DNA of 64,000 nucleotides, from the NCBI RefSeq assembly GCF_020524495.1, contig NZ_JAIVLB010000003.1:1-64000 (forward strand), given 5' to 3'. Within the stretch, counting starts at the first letter, position 1. Every line of letters begins with the position of its first letter. The DNA comes from Bacillus stratosphericus (lineage in GTDB: Bacteria > Bacillota > Bacilli > Bacillales > Bacillaceae). Below, piece by piece: positions 34,697 through 43,638 of the stretch. The notes beneath the pieces are model-generated. The model was not told where the DNA came from. It saw nothing but the letters and a program-made list of their open reading frames with translations, and did not search any database. A program made the position numbers and the translations under genes.

Positions 34697-35854
34697 GTGA
34701 AATCAATTGGAAATGAAGCCTTAAACAAACGTTTAATTAACATTCGCAGAGCGCTTCATGAATATCCAGAATTGTCATTTGAAGAATATGAAACGACAAA
34801 GAAACTGCGCCGCTGGTTAGAAGAGGAAGGGATCACTGTACGTGATGTCCCTGCTCTTCAAACAGGGGTTGTCTGTGAAATAAAAGGAGAACAAGAGGGA
34901 CCAACGATTGCTCTTAGAGCCGATATAGATGCACTTCCGATTGAAGAAGCATCTGGCGAACTATTTTCTTCAAAGGTACCGGGCAAAATGCATGCATGCG
35001 GTCATGATTTCCATACGGCTTCGATTTTTGGTGCGGCCGTCTTATTAAACGAGCGTAAACACGACATCAAGGGAACGGTTCGCATTTTGTTCCAACCGGC
35101 TGAGGAAGTCGCTCAAGGGGCAAAACACGTCATAGAGGCAGGAGTTTTAGATGGGGTTGATGCGATTTTCGGTATGCACAATAAACCTGACCTGCCAGTT
35201 GGCACGATCGGCATCAGAGAAAAGACGTTAATGGCTAGTGTCGATCGGTTTGAAATCGATATTAAAGGAACGGGTGGTCATGCAGGGATTCCGAATCACA
35301 CAGTGGACCCGATTGCCATCAGCGGGCAGATCACAAGCGCCCTTCAGCAAATTGTCAGCCGCCGCATTAGCCCCTTGGATCATGCGGTTGTCAGCATCAC
35401 ATGTATTCAAGGCGGCACGTCATGGAACGTGATACCTGACCGTGTCGAAATGGAAGGAACCGTTCGAACGTTTGAGCCGCAAGTAAGAGCGATGATTCCA
35501 GATCTTATGAAACAAATCGTGAGCGGGATTGCAGAAGGATTTGGAGCTAAGGTAGAATTGAGATGGCATCCTTATTTGCCTTCTGTGATGAATGATGAGC
35601 GGCTGACAAAGGTGGTAGAAGAAACGGCTGGTGCGCTTGATCTCACAGTAGCGCAGGCAGAGCAGTCACCAGGCGGAGAAGACTTTGCCCTTTATCAAGA
35701 GAACATTCCAGGCTTTTTTGTATGGATGGGGACAAGCGGCACAGAAGAGTGGCACCACCCTGCCTTTACGTTAAATGAAGACGCACTTCCAGTTGCCGCA
35801 GCTTTCTTTGCCGAGCTTGCGGTACGGGCATTGGAGTCACGATCATGGAACTAA
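34697..35854 (+). CDS. yxeP: M20-family amidohydrolase YxeP (N-acetyl-sulfur amino acid deacetylase)
   Basis: 385 residues, GTG start with GAGAGGTGG upstream. M20D metal-dependent amidohydrolase: LRRALHEYPELSFEE, IALRADIDALPIEE, the metal-binding MHACGHDFHTA, RILFQPAEE, and the late AEQSPGGEDFALYQE and EEWHHPAF. In B. subtilis the equivalent removes the acetyl group near the end of the S-succinocysteine pathway, releasing cysteine. It overlaps yxeQ by 10 nt. Confidence 0.9.
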   Translation: MKSIGNEALNKRLINIRRALHEYPELSFEEYETTKKLRRWLEEEGITVRDVPALQTGVVCEIKGEQEGPTIALRADIDALPIEEASGELFSSKVPGKMHACGHDFHTASIFGAAVLLNERKHDIKGTVRILFQPAEEVAQGAKHVIEAGVLDGVDAIFGMHNKPDLPVGTIGIREKTLMASVDRFEIDIKGTGGHAGIPNHTVDPIAISGQITSALQQIVSRRISPLDHAVVSITCIQGGTSWNVIPDRVEMEGTVRTFEPQVRAMIPDLMKQIVSGIAEGFGAKVELRWHPYLPSVMNDERLTKVVEETAGALDLTVAQAEQSPGGEDFALYQENIPGFFVWMGTSGTEEWHHPAFTLNEDALPVAAAFFAELAVRALESRSWN

Positions 35855-37179
35855 CGAAACAGCTAGCAGAGGCAGTGCTGTCAGCTGATCCGCTGCAAGA
35901 TCGACAGGCCATACAAATGGCTAAAAACGGTCTGTTAGACGTTGCGGCAGCAGCGTTTGCTGCTAAAGAGGATGAAGGTCATCAGAAGCTGATGACGCTT
36001 GTGGAAGAAGAAGGAGGAGCAGCTCAAATTCCCGTCATTGGACAAGGGAAGAAGGTCAGCCGACAATCAGCAGCGATGCTAAACGGCTACCTCATCCATG
36101 CTCTTGATTATGATGATGTGCATTCAGATGTCAGAGGACATCCAAGTGCAGTCATCGTCCCGGCTTTGCTTTCGCAGCTCACAGCAGGTAAAAGTTATGG
36201 TTACCGATTTTTAGCCGCCTATATAACTGGCGTCGAAGTGATGGCAAGGCTCGGTGAATCCATCGGCAAGGCGCATTACGAGCGAGGCTGGCATAATACG
36301 GGAACACTCGGAGCCATTGCGGCAGTATGTGCCATTGGCTATTTAAAAAATGTCTCTCAGGAAGAGCTGACGAAAGCGATCGGCTTTGCTGGTGCGCAAT
36401 CAGCCGGAATGCGAAAGCAATTTGGAACTCATATGAAGCCATTACAAGCAGGCTTAGCCGCTAAAACAGCCGTGTGGTCAATGGATGTAGCTTGTTTAGG
36501 TTTTGGCGGAAGTGACTCGGTTCTTGATGGGGAGAATGGTTTCTTTTCACTCTATGGAGATCAGGAACTGGCGGAAAGACGATTGCTAGAAGGCTATGGC
36601 GTTACGTGGCGCATTGTATCGCCAGGGTTATGGTTCAAAGTTTATCCATTCTGCTCAGCTGCACACCATGCAGCAGATGCAATTGAGTCTTTGGTGAAAG
36701 AGCGGGCATCCTTACGGGATCAGATTGAACAGGTAGATGTCATTTTTCCACCTGGCGGAGATGCAGCACTCACTGAGCGGACGCCTTTGACTGGAGAAGA
36801 AGGACGATTCAGTGTCGAGTACGTCATCGCACTTGCGGTGTTTGGATACACTTTTTCACTAGCTGCCTTTACGAAAAAAGCCATTTCACCTGAGCTGCGG
36901 ACATGGATGAAGAGGGTCAACAGAGAATATGATCATACAGTGGAATCCCATCCTGATGCCGTTCCAAAAGGACGCTTTACGATTGTGAAGCTCACATTAT
37001 CTGACGGCACTACCATCAGCAAGCGGGTCGATATTCCGCGGGGAGCACCGGGACACGCTTTATCGAAAGTAGACATCATGCAAAAGTTAAACAGTGTCAC
37101 AGACGTCTCACATGCGCAGATGATTGTACAGGCAATTGAAGAGGAAAACGACTCTTCTTATTTGCAGCTACTGGCATGA
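35845..37179 (+). CDS. yxeQ: MmgE/PrpD-family protein YxeQ
   Basis: 444 residues of the MmgE/PrpD (2-methylcitrate dehydratase/immune-responsive gene 1) family: NGYLIHALDYDDVHSDVRGH, SAVIVPALLS, GTLGAIAAVCAIGYL, GFAGAQSAGMRKQFGTHMKP, KVYPFCSAAHHAADAIE. Its exact role in the yxe pathway is not established; a lyase or hydratase on the C4 product of S-succinocysteine breakdown would fit but is inference. Last gene of the operon; only a weak hairpin follows (CATCT-ATAG-AGATG near 37193). Confidence 0.88.
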   Translation: MELTKQLAEAVLSADPLQDRQAIQMAKNGLLDVAAAAFAAKEDEGHQKLMTLVEEEGGAAQIPVIGQGKKVSRQSAAMLNGYLIHALDYDDVHSDVRGHPSAVIVPALLSQLTAGKSYGYRFLAAYITGVEVMARLGESIGKAHYERGWHNTGTLGAIAAVCAIGYLKNVSQEELTKAIGFAGAQSAGMRKQFGTHMKPLQAGLAAKTAVWSMDVACLGFGGSDSVLDGENGFFSLYGDQELAERRLLEGYGVTWRIVSPGLWFKVYPFCSAAHHAADAIESLVKERASLRDQIEQVDVIFPPGGDAALTERTPLTGEEGRFSVEYVIALAVFGYTFSLAAFTKKAISPELRTWMKRVNREYDHTVESHPDAVPKGRFTIVKLTLSDGTTISKRVDIPRGAPGHALSKVDIMQKLNSVTDVSHAQMIVQAIEEENDSSYLQLLA

Positions 37180-37254
37180 TACGGAAAAGGCCCATCTATA
37201 GAGATGAGTTTTTTCAATGGATTCATTTATTATCTGCAAAAGAGTCAATGCCTT

Positions 37255-37640
37255 CTATGATTGAGCAATGCAGATATTCATGGTCTTTGGCGTAAATCGT
37301 ATCATCTCGTAAGGAGACCAATTAAGCACCGGGCACTCACCATCTTTCATTTGGTTTGTGTCTAAAAACAGCATATACTGACCGTGATTGACTATGAAGA
37401 CATAGCCTTCGGGAAGACCTTGTTCTTGAAAAGTACGAGTGGCCTCAATGACAGGTGATTCTTCAATTTCACCTGGCGAACCACCTTCAATCCAAACGCC
37501 CAAAATCCCGCCAGTTCCAAACTGTTTGATACACCATTTATAACTCAGGAAGCGTGATATTTAATTCTTTTTCAATATCAGAGACTTCTTTATCAGGTTC
37601 GTTTGCCGCTTCAAAAAGAACAGGCTGGTGTATATGTATA
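37255..37640 (-). pseudogene. SUKH-type (SMI1/KNR4) immunity protein remnant
   Basis: A frame near 37550-37640 reads EAANEPDKEVSDIEKELNIT then LPEL; after loss of one base the next frame reads YKWCIKQFGTGGILGVWIEG followed by GLPEGYVFIVNHGQYMLFLD and TNQMKDGECPVLNWSPYEM. This is the SUKH-1 pattern (LP-x-x-YK early, 'G-x-x-Y-x-LD-T-x-x-x-x-x-GE-x-PV-x-W' late) of contact-toxin immunity proteins such as YobK. No toxin gene is next to it. It is broken by the frameshift and lacks a clear start. Confidence 0.6.
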
Positions 37641-37645
37641 ACCAC

Positions 37646-37801
37646 TCATTCAGTTTCGGTAAACGAATCTTTACGAATGGTGGTATCTTTAAATGAAATA
37701 TTCGACTTAGTCACACTGAACGCAAGATCTTGCTTAATGCCCGTTAAAATAACCGAGATCCCTAAAAGTCTTAACGTTTGTGCATAGCTGACCAAATATT
37801 G
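37646..37801 (-). pseudogene. STAS-domain C-terminal remnant (RsbR-like)
   Basis: An open frame without a start reads VSYAQTLRLLGISVILTGIK then QDLAFSVTKSNISFKDTTIR and ends in TGA. 'A-x-x-L-L-G-x-x-x-I-x-TGI-x-x-x-x-A' is the C-terminal half of the STAS domain of RsbR-type stressosome proteins. Everything before it is missing; it butts against the terminator of thrD. Confidence 0.5.
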
Positions 37802-37836
37802 AAAAAGACTGCCGATCCGAAGATCTGACAGTCTGC
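37801..37836 (-). terminator. Terminator of thrD
   Basis: On the minus strand AGACTGTCAGATC pairs with GATCGGCAGTCT around a TTCG loop and is followed by a T-run. Confidence 0.85.
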
Positions 37837-37839
37837 AAA

Positions 37840-39216
37840 TTAAATGGAGACAGGCATATTTGACATAGAGAAAAATTCCTCATACAAGGCTTGAACGGCT
37901 TCTTTTTCTTGAGCCGCTTTGACGCCAAACATCATGCTGACCTCTGAAGATCCTTGATTGATCATTTCAATATTGACTTTAGCTTTTGACAGCACCCTTG
38001 CTGCTCTTGCTGTTGTACCAACATTATGACGCATCGCTTCTCCCACGACCATAATGAGGGAGAGATTCCGCTCTAAAGCAACCTCATCTGGATCAAGCAC
38101 GAGCTTCAGACGGTCTAAAAGCTCTTGTTCAGTATGCTGCTCCTCAAGCTGATCCTGCCTTAAAATAATGGTCATATCATCAATGCCAGAAGGAACGTGC
38201 TCGTAAGTAAGCCCATATTCCTCTAACGTTTGCAGCACCTTACGTCCGAAGCCAACTTCTCGGTTCATCAAATACTTCCTAATATAAATGCTGCAAAATC
38301 CATTGTCTGAGGCGATCCCAACAACAGGCCCATTCGTATAATCCCGTTGATTGACGATTTTTGTACCTTTGGCTGCTGGGTTATTGGTGTTTTTAATCTG
38401 AACAGGAATGCCTGCCCGGAAAGCTGGAATGAGTGCTTCATCATGGAACACCGAAAAACCAGCATAGGACAGTTCTCTCATTTCCCGATATGTCAGCTCA
38501 GTGATTTCCTTTGGATCGTGAACGATTGTTGGATTGACGGCGTAGACAGCATCCACATCTGTAAAGTTTTCATACACATCAGCCTGCAGCCCGTTTGCCA
38601 AAATGGAGCCTGTAATATCTGATCCGCTTCGAGAAAAGGTGACGATATCACCCGCTACACTATATCCAAAAAAACCAGGGAATATAATGACGCCAGAACG
38701 CTCTCTTAATTTGTACAAATGTTCATAGGATTCTGGGAGGACTTGCGCTTGACCAGGCTCATCGCTCACAAATAAACCAGCTTCTTTTGGATTCACATAG
38801 TGTGCTTCGACACCTTGATGGCGGAAATAGGCTGTAATCAGCTTTGCATTATTATCTTCACCGCTTGCCTTGATGGCATCAAGATAGCGCTCAGGATGAG
38901 ACGAATCATCCTGTAATAATGCATCTAGGTTCTGCCGAATGGTGTTAATAATGTCATGACCTAATCCAAGTTCATCAGCTATCGAGGCATATCGTTGGAT
39001 AACTGCTTCCTGTAAATCATGTGCTTCACCCAAACGTAAATATTGTTCACCGCAGCTAATTAATAGATCGGTAACCTTCGTATCCGTTGAATGCCGTTTT
39101 CCTGGTGCGGAAACAACGACTGCTTTTCGAGCTGGATCTGTTGTTACAATATCAAATACCTTTTGCAGCTGCTTGCCAGATGCAAGAGAACTGCCACCAA
39201 ATTTAACGACCTTCAA
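37840..39216 (-). CDS. thrD: Aspartokinase III (ThrD/YclM)
   Basis: 458 residues from a TTG at 39216 (GGAG 9 nt upstream; protein starts KVVKFGGSSLASG as in B. subtilis YclM). An ATG at 39225 lies too close to the site. It phosphorylates L-aspartate, the entry step to lysine, threonine and methionine. Kinase motifs KFGGSSLA, VVVSAPGKRHSTDTKVTDLL, IKASGEDNNAKL, TFSRSGSDITGS and DVDAVY; two ACT domains at the C-terminus (GFCSIYIRKYLMNREVGFGR; LIMVVGEAMRHNVGTTARAA) for feedback control. No lysine riboswitch seen upstream. Confidence 0.92.
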   Translation of the reverse strand: MKVVKFGGSSLASGKQLQKVFDIVTTDPARKAVVVSAPGKRHSTDTKVTDLLISCGEQYLRLGEAHDLQEAVIQRYASIADELGLGHDIINTIRQNLDALLQDDSSHPERYLDAIKASGEDNNAKLITAYFRHQGVEAHYVNPKEAGLFVSDEPGQAQVLPESYEHLYKLRERSGVIIFPGFFGYSVAGDIVTFSRSGSDITGSILANGLQADVYENFTDVDAVYAVNPTIVHDPKEITELTYREMRELSYAGFSVFHDEALIPAFRAGIPVQIKNTNNPAAKGTKIVNQRDYTNGPVVGIASDNGFCSIYIRKYLMNREVGFGRKVLQTLEEYGLTYEHVPSGIDDMTIILRQDQLEEQHTEQELLDRLKLVLDPDEVALERNLSLIMVVGEAMRHNVGTTARAARVLSKAKVNIEMINQGSSEVSMMFGVKAAQEKEAVQALYEEFFSMSNMPVSI

Positions 39217-39356
39217 TGCATACATCTCCTATAGTAAAAATTTTCTCACAAATTGAATAGTTTCTATTATCAACTCTTTCCTTCAAATTATCAAGGTTTT
39301 TCTTTATGGGAAGAACAAATGTATTTTTGGAGAGGATAATATAGGCGAATCCTATG

Positions 39357-39388
39357 AAAAAAGAGCTGGCAGTATGCCAAGCTCTTTC
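39357..39388 (-). terminator. Terminator of the TetR/MFS operon
   Basis: AAGAGCTTGGCA pairs with TGCCAGCTCTT on the minus strand, followed by a T-run. Confidence 0.8.
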
Positions 39389-40825
39389 TTATGAAGATGA
39401 GGAGGAAGAAAGCTCCTGCTTCATGACTTTGTGATTACGTTTTTCTTTTAAGAAAGATGAGAGGATGAGACCAATCACTGCAATAAGACCAGCAACAAAA
39501 AATGACGTATTCATGCCATGTACGGCTGATTTCATCGGATTGGCTAGTTCTGCATTTGTGGCAGAACTGCTCATTATGGAAACAAGCACAGCCGTCCCAA
39601 TAGAGCCACCCATTTGTCTCATCGTGTTATTCATCGCTGTCCCATGCGGGATGAGATGAGGGGGTAAAGAGTTAATGCCTGCTGTTGTCAGCGGCATCAT
39701 GATCATCCCAACCCCGATTAAACGAACCGTATAGGCAACCGTAATCAGTGTGATCGATGAATCGAGACTTAGCATCATAAATGGCAAGGTGGTGACGGTT
39801 AAAATCGTAAATCCGCCTAATGCCAGTCCTTTTCCGCCGACCTTATCAAAAATCCGTCCGATAAGCGGTGACAGGAAGCCCATAAATAGAGCACCTGGCA
39901 ATAGGATGAGCCCTGTATCAAGTGCAGACAATCCTCTGACATTCTGCGTATAGAGCGGCAGAATGGTCTCGGTTCCGATCAGTAAAGCAAAGACGAGCAT
40001 ACCAAGGAAGGTCGTTAAGCTAAAGATCGAAAACTTAAATACACCAAATTCAAGCATCGGTCTTTTCAAATTCGACTGACGCAGGATAAAGAAGAACAAG
40101 CTCACTGCCCCGACAATTAGCGAAATGAGGACAGTCGCACTCGTCCAGCCATATGTTCCGACACTAGAAAATCCGTACAGTAACCCACCAAATCCGAAGG
40201 AAGACAGGATGACAGATAAGACATCAATGCGTGTTTCTCTTTGCTGCGTGACATTTTTCATTAAGAAGAAAGCAAGAATAAGATCAATTATACCGATTGG
40301 CAGAACAATATAGAATAAGTACTTCCAAGTAAATGTGTCTATAATCCAGCCGCCAAGTGTTGGCCCAAGCGCTGGTGCGAATGAAATGACAAGTCCGACC
40401 ATGCCCATGGCCTGGCCGCGTTTTTCTTTCGGGAAAATGGTTAAAAAAATCGTTTGCATGAGCGGCATTAAAATCCCCGCTCCTGCTGCCTGCACGATAC
40501 GCGCTGCAAGTAACACCGGGAAATTCGTTGCAAATGCCGCAAGAATTGTACCAGCTGTAAAAATACTAAGAGCCGTTAAAACCAAGGTGCGGCTCGAAAA
40601 TTTTTCAATTAAAAAAGCGGTAATCGGGATGAGAATCCCGTTTGTCAGCATAAAGGCTGTTGTCAGCCATTGCCCTTTGCTGACATCAATATTGAATTCC
40701 TCCATGATATGTGGGATCGCTGGAATGAGCAGCGTTTGGTTTAAAATCGCTACGAATGCCCCAACGAGAAAAATCCCAACAATCACAGATCGATTATAGG
40801 ATGTATGTGTGGTTGATTGGTTCAT
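39389..40825 (-). CDS. MFS multidrug efflux transporter, DHA2 (EmrB/QacA) family
   Basis: 478 residues with about 14 membrane segments. DHA2 marks: FLVGAFVAILNQTLLIPAIP, QWLTTAFMLTNGILIPITAF, RIVQAAGAGILMPLMQTIFL, the antiporter motif GLVISFAPALGPTLGGWIID, and GTAMNNTMRQMGGSIGTAVL. It expels hydrophobic drugs in exchange for protons. A TetR gene lies 16 nt upstream on the same strand, so the pair forms an autoregulated operon. The C-terminus ends in six serines. The substrate is unknown. Confidence 0.87.
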   Translation of the reverse strand: MNQSTTHTSYNRSVIVGIFLVGAFVAILNQTLLIPAIPHIMEEFNIDVSKGQWLTTAFMLTNGILIPITAFLIEKFSSRTLVLTALSIFTAGTILAAFATNFPVLLAARIVQAAGAGILMPLMQTIFLTIFPKEKRGQAMGMVGLVISFAPALGPTLGGWIIDTFTWKYLFYIVLPIGIIDLILAFFLMKNVTQQRETRIDVLSVILSSFGFGGLLYGFSSVGTYGWTSATVLISLIVGAVSLFFFILRQSNLKRPMLEFGVFKFSIFSLTTFLGMLVFALLIGTETILPLYTQNVRGLSALDTGLILLPGALFMGFLSPLIGRIFDKVGGKGLALGGFTILTVTTLPFMMLSLDSSITLITVAYTVRLIGVGMIMMPLTTAGINSLPPHLIPHGTAMNNTMRQMGGSIGTAVLVSIMSSSATNAELANPMKSAVHGMNTSFFVAGLIAVIGLILSSFLKEKRNHKVMKQELSSSSSS

Positions 40826-40841
40826 GTTATCCCTTCTTTAT

Positions 40842-41711
40842 CTATAAAATGATGCTTTTCAGCTGTGACGCGTTTTGAGATAAAAAGCTGTTTTTACCTA
40901 AATAATCGAGCAATGAGCTGATTAAAAAGGTTCTCGGTTGGTCCTTTGATAATTCTTGATTGAGCAGCTCAAACGCAGAGAGGAGATGATCTTTTTCTTC
41001 TCCATTTGAGAGTGAGTGAAGCTCTTGCTTCATCTTCGTTAAGTACGTGATGACCTGTTTTTCCTCATCATATTCGTCCTGTGGGGAAAACAGATAGGAA
41101 TCCATCAGCTCATTTGTTAACACAGGTTCAATGGAGCAAGGCTTTGTCGATACACGGTCCATCACACCGATGATCATTTCGGCGGCATTTTCTAATTGGA
41201 TGTTCTTATGCTCTATGGCCAGCATTAAGATGAATTCTCTCATTAATCCATTGAGGACAATCACGAGATCCCAGACATAAGGAGCAACCGATTCACCATA
41301 CGTGCTTAAAATAATGTCTCTGTGCCGCTGCATGATAATGGAACGTGTTTCACGCAAATGCTTTTTGACAATGGGTGAATGCTGAAAAAATGCTTCGAAG
41401 GACAGCATACTCAAAAATTTATGATTCTCTTTAAACTCCTCAAGCTCAAGCTTAATCTTCTTTGTGAACTTTTCCTTTTTCGATAGCCTCGTCTCTGAAT
41501 GAATGATGTGAGAAATCTCCCTCATTTTCCGCTGATTATATTTAATCAGTTCTAATAAAAGCTCTTCTTTCGAATCAAACAGTTTATAAATGGACGCTTT
41601 TGATACTTTACAGGCATCGGCAATCGACTGCATGGAGACACTCATATAGCCTTTTTGTGAAAACAATTTCTTTGAAACACGCAAAATCTCTTCTTGCTTT
41701 TCGTTCATCAT
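40842..41711 (-). CDS. TetR-family regulator of the adjacent efflux pump
   Basis: 289 residues from the ATG at 41711 (GGAAAGGA upstream). The N-terminal helix-turn-helix is typical (ILRVSKKLFSQKGYMSVSMQ then SIADACKVSKASIYKLFDSK, EELLLELI). The C-terminal ligand domain is long for the family (TetR usually ~190-210 residues): about 90 extra residues follow position 200. It probably represses its own operon. Two GTCACA repeats about 30 bp apart just upstream (near 41754 and 41766) are candidate operator parts. Confidence 0.82.
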   Translation of the reverse strand: MMNEKQEEILRVSKKLFSQKGYMSVSMQSIADACKVSKASIYKLFDSKEELLLELIKYNQRKMREISHIIHSETRLSKKEKFTKKIKLELEEFKENHKFLSMLSFEAFFQHSPIVKKHLRETRSIIMQRHRDIILSTYGESVAPYVWDLVIVLNGLMREFILMLAIEHKNIQLENAAEMIIGVMDRVSTKPCSIEPVLTNELMDSYLFSPQDEYDEEKQVITYLTKMKQELHSLSNGEEKDHLLSAFELLNQELSKDQPRTFLISSLLDYLGKNSFLSQNASQLKSIIL

Positions 41712-41866
41712 TATAAGTCCTTTCCGAATCGGTAAAACCATAGGGTCACAATGGAAACCAAGTAGTCACATTTTTGACATGATAACAAAACCAATCGCTC
41801 ATTTCAAGAAAACGATCTTAAAAAATGTTTGTAGGTAGGTATTTGATCCTTCCATTTAGGTAGGAG
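41712..41866. other. Intergenic control region upstream of the TetR/MFS operon
   Basis: No gene. Carries GTCACAATGG and GTCACATTT repeats and the start region of the ArsR-like remnant to the right. Confidence 0.3.
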
Positions 41867-41896
41867 ATTGTATGCTGGAACAAAATACTTTTATCG

Positions 41897-42119
41897 TATG
41901 AATAATCCAAACCATCCAAACCATCCAAACCAAGATGACATGCCGCTGATTTCTGTGCTGCAAGCATTGGCTGATCATGTAAGGGTAGAAATTGTCCGCC
42001 TAAGAAAAGATGACATCGAGACTGTCTTTACAGGTCTTTTGTCATCCGTTTCATCAGTAGATAAAAAAATGGTAAGCCAGCGGTCTATGAAGAACAGCTG
42101 GCTATTTTATGTCCCGTAA
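41897..42119 (+). pseudogene. ArsR-family regulator remnant with Asn-His-Pro repeats
   Basis: From an ATG near 41897 the frame reads MNNPNHPNHPNQDDMPLISV then LQALADHVRVEIVRL. 'LQALADPVRLEIVR-x-L' is the N-terminal helix pair of ArsR/SmtB helix-turn-helix regulators. The recognition helix and the rest of the ~100-residue domain are absent; sequence after DDIETV is unrelated. The Asn-His-Pro run comes from a 9-bp tandem repeat (CCAAACCAT, about three copies at 41907-41930). Confidence 0.6.
42070..42108. terminator. Terminator at the gabR 3' end
   Basis: AGCCAGC and GCTGGCT are the stem arms, ~20 nt apart; on the minus strand a T-run follows. It overlaps the last codons of gabR. Confidence 0.5.
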
Positions 42120-43531
42120 ATCGACTCATACAGCCGTTTCACAGCCGGCTGAATCTCCTCTGGACGTATGTGAGAAAAGCCAAATACGAGTGGAACAAAT
42201 CCTTTTTCATGCCTTGGCGATTGGTCATCCAGGGTGAAACGGTCCATACCGTACATTTTCAGCTTTCTTTCTTTGGCACGCAGTAAGATCTCATGCTGCG
42301 TACGATCTGAGCGGAACTCTGCGATAAAATGAAGACCTGCATTTTCGCCGATAATCCGCACATTGTCACCGAAGACGGTTTCGAGTTCTCCAATGAGCTG
42401 CTTCCGTTTTTCCTCATATAAACCATTCATTCTTTTAATATGCCGCTGGTAAGCGCCGTCTTTAATAAAGTAAAGAAGGGTGTATTGGGTAATAAGATTG
42501 GCTGTTTGAATGAAAAAATGCTGTTCTTCCTTATAGCGTCTTAATAGATGCTGCGGCAGCACCATGTAGCTTATCCGCAAGCCGGGCAGCAATGATTTTG
42601 AAAAGGTCCCCATATAAATGACTTTGTCATATCGATCAAGGCTTTGCAGAGCTGGTATGCTGTCTGTCCCATACTTAAATTCACTGTCATAATCGTCCTC
42701 AATGATATAGCGATCTGGATGATCGGCCGCCCAGTTTAATAGCTGAATTCTTCGAGAAATTGGCATGATCACCCCTGTTGGGAACTGATGAGAAGGGGTA
42801 ATGATCAAAACATTCGGCTGTTTATTCTGAATGTCGCTCATCCGCACACCTTTTTGGTCAATTCCAATCGTTTCAATTCGGTGATGATTATTTTTCAGCA
42901 TTTGATAGAGTCGGCGATAGCCAGGGTTTTCTAACCCGTATACTTGATCAGCTGGAAGAATGCTCGATAACGAATGAATGAGTGATTGTGTGCCTGCACT
43001 TAAAATAATCTGCTCTGAGTAGCATTTGACGCCTCGTGCAAGTCCGATCATCCGGGTAATTGTTTCCCGTAATTCATAAACACCCTGTGGATGCGGGAGC
43101 TCGCTAAAGGATTCTTGGTGAAGGTCGATTGCCTTTTGTTCACATTTCAGCCAACTTTTAAATGGAAAATTTGCTGTATCGACAGAGATGTGTGAAAAGG
43201 AATACCAATCGTCTCGTACAATAGGTTCTTCCTTTAAATCCGCAGGAAGGGAGGAGGGTTTCAGCTGATCCGACTCATGAAACGTTTCTAGCGATTCTAC
43301 GAAAAAGCCTTTGCGTTCCACAGAATATAAATACCCCTCTGCGAGTAATTGCTGATAAGCACCATTGACTGAATTGATACTGACTTTTAATGTATCGGCT
43401 AACTCTCGTTTAGAGGGTAATTGATCGTGTGGCTGAAGGTTTCTATTTAAAATTTCGTCTTTGATTTTCGTGTATATTTGGTGATAAATAAATCCGTTTG
43501 TCCCTGTTAGATCTAGTTGAATGGTTAGCAT
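42107..43531 (-). CDS. gabR: MocR/GabR-type regulator of GABA use
   Basis: 474 residues from the ATG at 43531 (MLTIQLDLTG); an ATG at 43543 touches GAGAGG directly, and a longer frame to 43588 would run into the GabR box. GntR-type winged helix at ~1-75 (HQIYTKIKDEILNRNLQPHD, LPSKRELADTLKVSINSVNG), then an aminotransferase fold I domain with SAGTQSLIHS, EDDYDSEF and the PLP-lysine region MGTFSKSLLPGLRISYMVLP. In B. subtilis GabR binds PLP and GABA and switches on gabT-gabD while repressing itself. Divergent from gabT. Confidence 0.93.
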   Translation of the reverse strand: MLTIQLDLTGTNGFIYHQIYTKIKDEILNRNLQPHDQLPSKRELADTLKVSINSVNGAYQQLLAEGYLYSVERKGFFVESLETFHESDQLKPSSLPADLKEEPIVRDDWYSFSHISVDTANFPFKSWLKCEQKAIDLHQESFSELPHPQGVYELRETITRMIGLARGVKCYSEQIILSAGTQSLIHSLSSILPADQVYGLENPGYRRLYQMLKNNHHRIETIGIDQKGVRMSDIQNKQPNVLIITPSHQFPTGVIMPISRRIQLLNWAADHPDRYIIEDDYDSEFKYGTDSIPALQSLDRYDKVIYMGTFSKSLLPGLRISYMVLPQHLLRRYKEEQHFFIQTANLITQYTLLYFIKDGAYQRHIKRMNGLYEEKRKQLIGELETVFGDNVRIIGENAGLHFIAEFRSDRTQHEILLRAKERKLKMYGMDRFTLDDQSPRHEKGFVPLVFGFSHIRPEEIQPAVKRLYESIYGT

Positions 43532-43551
43532 AATGTCATTCATCCTCTCTG

Positions 43552-43592
43552 ATACCATTAAAAAAATGATATTGGTACTTTCTATCATACCA
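43552..43592. promoter_or_regulatory. GabR operator in the gabR-gabT intergenic region
   Basis: Two direct ATACCA repeats (43552-43557 and 43587-43592), 35 bp start to start, match the paired ATACCA half-sites that GabR needs in B. subtilis. An inverted GGTA lies between them. Confidence 0.75.
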
Positions 43593-43638
43593 AAAAATAT
43601 TCAGAATAATAAAAAAGATATAAAGGGGATGGATGAGA

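Noticed and set aside
39226-39388. Lysine riboswitch upstream of thrD
   Set aside because: The leader is only ~150 nt, AT-rich, and shows none of the conserved L-box elements.
41907-41930. CRISPR-like or satellite repeat
   Set aside because: Only about three 9-bp copies inside a coding remnant; it is a short in-frame tandem repeat.
43529-43588. Longer N-terminus for GabR starting at 43588
   Set aside because: It would run through the second ATACCA operator half-site, has no ribosome binding site, and the added residues do not match GabR.
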